The notes beneath the pieces are model-generated. The model saw only the letters and a list, made by a program, of their open reading frames with translations, ran no database searches and was not told the DNA's origin. From an uncultured Fibrobacter sp. (GTDB taxonomy: Bacteria; Fibrobacterota; Fibrobacteria; Fibrobacterales; Fibrobacteraceae), in contig CAMZFJ010000046.1 of the NCBI GenBank assembly GCA_947306025.1, forward strand, positions 1-9,249: DNA of 9,249 bases, given 5' to 3'. Shown here piece after piece: positions 5,990 through 9,249 of the stretch. Both the position numbers and the translations under genes were made by a program. Position 1 is the stretch's first letter; each line of letters opens with the position of its first letter.

Positions 5990-7230
5990 TAGTTGCCTCC
6001 TTCGTTAGAAGTCGTTTCGGGAGCCCCCACCTTTTCATAGCGGATTCCCTTCGCATGAATAACCTTATGTCCCTGAGCATCGATTGTCGGAGTTTCCGAA
6101 TCTTGTTCCGCGCGGGACTTCATGAACTTTTTCAAATCAAATCGGCTCTTGGTCGTTTCCATGGGCGTCGGTTTTGCCGCACCGCGTCCAAAGAACTTGC
6201 CATCAGTTGCACCAATATGGAACTTGATTTCAGCAACGAGAGTTCCTTTTGCATGGAACATGTTTTCGTAATCAAACGATGAATTATAACCCAAACGCAA
6301 GAACAGCAAATCAATAGCACCACCCCAAAGCAAATCCTTCGCACCCGCAAATTCGTGGCGACGGTAGCACGAAGCCTCAATGCCAATCATTCGAGACGGA
6401 TCCGGATAGAACTTCAAGGCCGCAGAACGGAATCCATCATCCGGGAAATCAAACGTCACATCGGCATACAACCTTTGTTCATAAAGATTTTGTTCCAAAT
6501 TAAGACGAAGGAAGTTATCGTCATCGTCATTTTTCTTGCGGCGATAAATGGTCGCATTCAAGTTCGGCAAATAGGTTTTGTAACCGCTCTTTGCGCCACC
6601 GTAAAGTTCACGGGATTCAAGGTCCAAAGAAAGACGAAGCGTCTGGAACGTACCGCGATAGAAACTTCCCTGGAAACTCACGTTCTTATAACGCGCATGC
6701 GCCCAATAAAACAGCAGCGAATCGCTTTCGTGAGGAAAGACTTTCGAACTCGCCAATTCCAAATTCTGGTGTTGCAAACCAAGCGCGGCCGTAACATCAT
6801 ACTTTGTATTCGTGTAAGAAAAGCCCCACGTAAACGCCGATGAAATATGAGCAAAATCGCCAAAATGCGGGAAGAAGAAAAAGTCCTGGGAATCCCAACC
6901 GGCACGGTCAAACCACGTGAGGAACCCAAAATGCGAAACCGAGTCCAGCACCCAGCTCCCGAAAATTCCATAATGGTGCCTAAAAGCAAAGCCGTCATGA
7001 ACACCGTACTTACTGTTGAGCTGCAACTGTTCCGACGAAGGCGTATAGGTGTAACCGATATCGAAAAATCCGCCTCGCCCACCGCGCATCACAAGACCGA
7101 TATCACGGAGTTGGCGGTCGCGCATCGTAAGCCCGCTCTGAGTCAAAGCTTCTGTTGGAATAGGGTCAGCAAAGGCGATTCCCGCAGCCATTGCAAGCAA
7201 AAGAAAAATTTTATTCAAACCAATTTTCAT
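5989..7230 (-). CDS. Putative outer-membrane beta-barrel protein, unknown family
   Basis: A 413-residue exported protein. Residues 1-21 form a signal peptide with a likely cleavage after AFA (AFA|DP). Residues about 50-340 alternate polar and aromatic or hydrophobic residues in short stretches separated by turns, such as GGFFDIGYTYTP, FAFRHHYGIFGSWV, AFTWGFSYTNTKYDVTAALGL, LYADVTFDFP and GTLVAEIKFHIG. This is the look of outer-membrane strands, although no family motif was recognised. An acidic KKNDDDD stretch (about 233-239) may be a loop. The last 65 or so residues are charged and polar, so the protein does not end in the terminal aromatic residue typical of many barrels; the tail may extend into the periplasm. 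The signal peptide supports M1 even though no Shine-Dalgarno precedes it. It is the first gene of a two-gene operon with the small lipoprotein. A soluble beta protein is an alternative. Confidence 0.8.
   Translation of the reverse strand: MKIGLNKIFLLLAMAAGIAFADPIPTEALTQSGLTMRDRQLRDIGLVMRGGRGGFFDIGYTYTPSSEQLQLNSKYGVHDGFAFRHHYGIFGSWVLDSVSHFGFLTWFDRAGWDSQDFFFFPHFGDFAHISSAFTWGFSYTNTKYDVTAALGLQHQNLELASSKVFPHESDSLLFYWAHARYKNVSFQGSFYRGTFQTLRLSLDLESRELYGGAKSGYKTYLPNLNATIYRRKKNDDDDNFLRLNLEQNLYEQRLYADVTFDFPDDGFRSAALKFYPDPSRMIGIEASCYRRHEFAGAKDLLWGGAIDLLFLRLGYNSSFDYENMFHAKGTLVAEIKFHIGATDGKFFGRGAAKPTPMETTKSRFDLKKFMKSRAEQDSETPTIDAQGHKVIHAKGIRYEKVGAPETTSNEGGN
5996..6002 (-). promoter_or_regulatory. Ribosome binding site of the small lipoprotein
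   Basis: AAGGAGG on the minus strand, six bases before the ATG at 5989 and embedded in the final Glu-Gly-Gly codons of the upstream gene. It is a strong site and supports coupled translation of the pair. Confidence 0.8.
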
Positions 7231-7258
7231 GGATGATAATATAGTAAAGGAAGTTTTA

Positions 7259-7288
7259 GAACTTAGTTGGCAGATCTTAGAACTTAGA
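7259..7288. repeat. AACTTAG-rich repeat upstream of the putative barrel gene
   Basis: It shares GAACTTAGTTGGCAGA and CTTAGAACTTAGA with 5404-5449. Here the two blocks are one base apart, while at 5404 they are separated by 17 extra bases. Confidence 0.65.
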
Positions 7289-7300
7289 GTTTCGCTATGA

Positions 7301-7337
7301 GGTATGGGCTCGGGCCTTCGGCCCTCTGGGGTATGAG
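7301..7337. repeat. Stem-loop box GGGCC-TTC-GGCCC
   Basis: The flank TATGGGCTC leads to a perfect 5-bp stem (7312-7316 with 7320-7324, loop TTC), followed by TCTGGGGTATGAGG. The flanks match the boxes at 8963-9023, which have different stems. Confidence 0.6.
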
Positions 7338-7373
7338 GTTATTGCAATTAGAACAGCTCAAAAGCGTGCAAAA

Positions 7374-7439
7374 CGAGTGTCGCAAAATTATGCTTGCATA
7401 ATTTTATGACCGAGTGAAGCCGCGGACGCCGAAGGCGTC
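7374..7439. repeat. Two-hairpin intergenic element, copy 3
   Basis: Hairpin 1: AAAATTATG (7384-7392), loop CTTG, CATAATTTT (7397-7405), again 9 bp. The spacer has CCGAG and GAAG. Hairpin 2: GACGCC (7425-7430), loop GAA, GGCGTC (7434-7439). Stem length, loop and order match copy 2, but most arm bases differ. Confidence 0.75.
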
Positions 7440-7450
7440 AAAGCGAAGCG

Positions 7451-7501
7451 ACCTCATAGGAGCTTTAGCTCCGTACCCATAGCCCAAAGCGGCTCCGCCG
7501 C
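7451..7501. repeat. Two stem-loop boxes abutting the MBOAT stop codon
   Basis: GGAGC-TTTA-GCTCC (7459-7472) and GCGGC-TCC-GCCGC (7489-7501) are joined by the linker that reads CTTTGGGCTATGGGTAC on the minus strand. The second hairpin ends on the last base of the stop codon. No T-run follows either stem on the minus strand. Confidence 0.6.
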
Positions 7502-8919
7502 TAGAACTGGAAATACAAGAACGGGTTGTAGCTCTGTGTAAAGAGCGCAAGCGTTGCCAACACAAATAGCGCCAGTGCCAAAAGCGACTTTTTAAACGAC
7601 ACTTCGATGCACCAGTCATAACTGCGGTACTTCCAGAACGAGAACAGTCCCGCAAGCGCCATGAACACGACGCAAGTCGGCGTAAAGATTTCGGCTGACA
7701 AAATAACATCCGAAGCAGCCGTAGCTCCAAGACCGAGCATATTCTTCCACATGCGGACGGCATCGCCAATAGAATCGGCGCGGAAAAGCACCCAGCCAAA
7801 AAGCACAATCACTTGCGTAAACAAGATTTGAAGCACCTTCGGAGCCTTGTAGTACCAGGCATTCTTGTTGTTCGCACGTTCGACAATCATGAAGAAAGCA
7901 TGATAAAGTCCCCAGCACACGAATGTCCAGTTCGCACCATGCCAAACACCGCTCACAAACATCACGAGGAACAGGTTGAAGTACATGCGCCCCGTGGGCA
8001 CGCGGTTTCCGCCCAGCGGAATGTACAAGTAATCGCGGAACCAGCTAGTGAGGGAAATATGCCAGCGTTTCCAAAAATCGGTGATGCTTACCGAGCGGTA
8101 CGGGCCGTTGAAGTTGCGCGGGAAATGGAACCCGAGCATAAGTCCAAGGCCAATAGCCATGTTCGAGTACGCCGAGAAATCAAAGTAAATCTGGAACATG
8201 TACGCCAGCGAACCCCACCAGCTATTGATGACGCCCGGAGCATCGGCAGCAAACACGCGGTCAGCAATAATTCCCACCTGATTGGCAAGGAAAATCTTTT
8301 CGACAAAGCCAAAGCAGAAAAATCCGATACCGCGAACAAAGTTTTCAAGCGTATGCGTACGCGTTTCAAGTTCTTCGGCAACCGTATTGTAGCGCACAAT
8401 CGGGCCAGCCACAAGTTGCGGGAAAAGCGCCACGTAGCAAGCGAACGTTGCAAAGTTCTTGACCGGAGGAGCTGTCCCACGCCACACGTCAATAGCATAA
8501 CTCATCGACTGGAACGAGTAGAACGAAATACCCACCGGCAAAAGCACGGTCATGATCGAGAACGGTTCGCAACCAAGCATGGTCGCAAAATCATTCACAA
8601 TTCCCATGCCGAACATATAATACTTGAAGAATCCAAGCGCGCCCAGGTTTACAGCAATTGCAGTCCCAAGCGCAAAATTTCGCTGGAACTTGCTAGCATT
8701 CGGCGCCGAAATAAACCGCCCCGCCACGTACACCACAAGCGTACAACCGAACATCAGAAACACAAGCCACGGTTCCAGCCAGCCGTAAAAAACGTAACTG
8801 AAAATGGTAATGAACAAGTTCAAGAACGAATGCTTAGCACCGAGCTTGAACAGAACAAAGTAGCCAACCAAGAACGTCGGCAAGAAGTAGAAAAGGAAAA
8901 TCTGGGAAGAAAAGACCAT
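7501..8919 (-). CDS. MBOAT family O-acyltransferase (AlgI-like)
   Basis: A 472-residue multi-pass membrane protein of the membrane-bound O-acyltransferase family. Relatives such as AlgI and DltB move acyl groups, usually acetyl, across the membrane so that a polysaccharide or other envelope polymer can be modified outside. Family landmarks in order: FYGWLEPW (44-51), LLPVGISFYSFQSMSYAID (126-144), FPQLVAGPIVR (166-176), YFDFSAYSNMAIGLGLMLG (245-263), DFWKRWHISLTSWFRDYLY (281-299) followed by IPLGG, and SGVWHGANWTF (323-333). H327 is the expected catalytic histidine and H287 the second conserved one. The protein ends NPFLYFQF, a typical finish for this family, and its length is normal. The acceptor polymer cannot be read from sequence. 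The usual partner, an AlgJ/AlgX- or DltD-like SGNH-fold protein, is not next to it within the window. The ATG at 8919 has no Shine-Dalgarno; the upstream heptamer block lies only six bases away. A GC-rich hairpin abuts the stop codon. Confidence 0.93.
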   Translation of the reverse strand: MVFSSQIFLFYFLPTFLVGYFVLFKLGAKHSFLNLFITIFSYVFYGWLEPWLVFLMFGCTLVVYVAGRFISAPNASKFQRNFALGTAIAVNLGALGFFKYYMFGMGIVNDFATMLGCEPFSIMTVLLPVGISFYSFQSMSYAIDVWRGTAPPVKNFATFACYVALFPQLVAGPIVRYNTVAEELETRTHTLENFVRGIGFFCFGFVEKIFLANQVGIIADRVFAADAPGVINSWWGSLAYMFQIYFDFSAYSNMAIGLGLMLGFHFPRNFNGPYRSVSITDFWKRWHISLTSWFRDYLYIPLGGNRVPTGRMYFNLFLVMFVSGVWHGANWTFVCWGLYHAFFMIVERANNKNAWYYKAPKVLQILFTQVIVLFGWVLFRADSIGDAVRMWKNMLGLGATAASDVILSAEIFTPTCVVFMALAGLFSFWKYRSYDWCIEVSFKKSLLALALFVLATLALFTQSYNPFLYFQF

Positions 8920-8925
8920 GGATTA

Positions 8926-8953
8926 GTAGGAAGTAGGAAGTAGACAGTAGGCA
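8926..8953. repeat. Heptamer block D, upstream of the MBOAT gene
   Basis: On the plus strand the units are GTAGGAA, GTAGGAA, GTAGACA and GTAGGCA, the cleanest of the four blocks. It ends six bases before the MBOAT ATG, occupying the place of a ribosome binding site. On the coding strand it reads as a pyrimidine-rich CTTCCTACTTCCTAC tract. Confidence 0.75.
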
Positions 8954-8962
8954 GCGAGGTTT

Positions 8963-9023
8963 GAGCTCGGGGCTTTCGCCCCTTTGGGGTATGGGCTCGG
9001 TCGCCTTCGGCTCCCTTTGGGCT
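8963..9023. repeat. Tandem pair of stem-loop boxes
   Basis: First box: GAGCTC then GGGGC-TTTC-GCCCC (8969-8982) and TTTGGGGTATGGG. Second box: CTCGG then a shorter stem GCC-TTC-GGC (9003-9011) and TCCCTTTGGGCTAT. The linkers repeat while the stems change. Confidence 0.6.
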
Positions 9024-9033
9024 ATATTATTAC

Positions 9034-9104
9034 ATCAGCTCAGAGGCTCGTAGAGCCGACCTCAAAGCGAAGCGAGCCCAAAGCGAGTAAAACGAGCGAC
9101 CTCA
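9034..9104. repeat. Further box-type repeats before the right-hand partial gene
   Basis: GGCTC-GTA-GAGCC (9045-9057) is followed by AAAGCGAAGCGAGCCC and AAAACGAGCGACCTCA. The string AAAGCGAAGCGA recurs at 7439-7450. The minus strand shows the same TGAGGTCG and TTTGGGC linkers seen in the other boxes. Confidence 0.5.
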
Positions 9105-9249
9105 CTACTCATTGACTTCAATTGCCAAATAGCGCGGGGATTCATCGTCAAAGTATTCGTCTTCAACAGCACCGTCCCAGTTGCCTTCGAGCGGAATGAG
9201 TTTGAGCGTGTACTTTGACTTGGCCTTGAATTCGCCAACGTTGCCCTTG
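9105..9249 (-). CDS. C-terminal end of an unrecognised protein (cut by window edge)
   Basis: Reading the minus strand from the right edge, 47 codons stay open to a TAG at 9107-9105. The peptide begins KGNVGEFKAKSKYTLKLIPL and ends PRYLAIEVNE. Codon choice resembles the neighbouring genes (AAG, GGC, CTC, GAA), and no stop occurs in the frame. The acidic, beta-prone tail (DGAVEDEYFDDESPRY) gives no family match I can name. It lies 185 bases upstream of the MBOAT gene on the same strand. It does not obviously resemble the end of an SGNH-type partner, but 47 residues are too few to exclude one. Confidence 0.7.
   Translation of the reverse strand, partial: KGNVGEFKAKSKYTLKLIPLEGNWDGAVEDEYFDDESPRYLAIEVNE

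Noticed and set aside
7813..8943. 376-codon open frame on the plus strand
   Set aside because: Antisense to the MBOAT gene, with an implausible His/Arg/Lys-rich composition. The minus-strand protein has the full set of family motifs.

Overview
The window looks like chromosome from a Fibrobacter-type bacterium (phylum Fibrobacterota). The strongest clue is the leftmost gene. It encodes a lipoprotein with a long poly-serine linker followed by a domain matching the 'Fibrobacter succinogenes major paralogous domain' (TIGR02145 type), with motifs such as MAENLN, CYNNDTTYCD, GGLYQWAE, CPDGW and a terminal GFSVRC. A full-length SMC, a signal-peptide-bearing putative outer-membrane protein and two lipoproteins fit a diderm. 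No phage, plasmid, CRISPR, tRNA or rRNA signature was seen.

All six supported genes lie on the minus strand. In transcription order they are: the C-terminal end of an unrecognised protein entering from the right edge (9249-9105); an AlgI-like MBOAT O-acyltransferase (8919-7501); a putative beta-barrel protein (7230-5989) whose stop codon overlaps the start of a small lipoprotein (5989-5483); the chromosome-condensation ATPase SMC (5350-1796, GTG start); and the serine-linker lipoprotein (1381-272). Only the barrel/lipoprotein pair is clearly an operon (TAATG overlap). The other genes are separated by 110-415 bases of repeat-rich DNA, so they are probably separate units. The theme is cell envelope plus one housekeeping gene; there is no evidence of one pathway linking all of them.

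The most unusual content is between the genes. Every intergenic interval is built from short repeats. Family 1 is a two-hairpin element (copies at 85-145, 154-224 and 7374-7439) with a fixed framework and arms that differ between copies but still pair. Family 2 is a block of exactly four 7-base units, consensus GTAGRMA, seen four times (1707-1734, 1764-1791, 5373-5400, 8926-8953). Three of these blocks sit within 25 bases of a start or stop codon, and two flank smc in opposite orientation. Family 3 is a chain of small GC-rich stem-loops joined by linkers like TTTGGGSTATGGG or TATGAGG (1521-1555, 7301-7337, 7451-7501, 8963-9104). Family 4 is an AACTTAG-rich repeat (5404-5484, 7259-7288). Family 5 covers two palindromic repeats, a GTCATTGCGAGC...GCAATC type and an AGATCCTTCGACT...CAGGATGAC type. 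Each of the two appears to have contributed in-frame codons to the serine-linker lipoprotein, one in its signal peptide and one in its linker.

Three of the five visible starts (smc, the MBOAT gene, the barrel gene) lack a Shine-Dalgarno sequence, while the two lipoproteins have strong ones.
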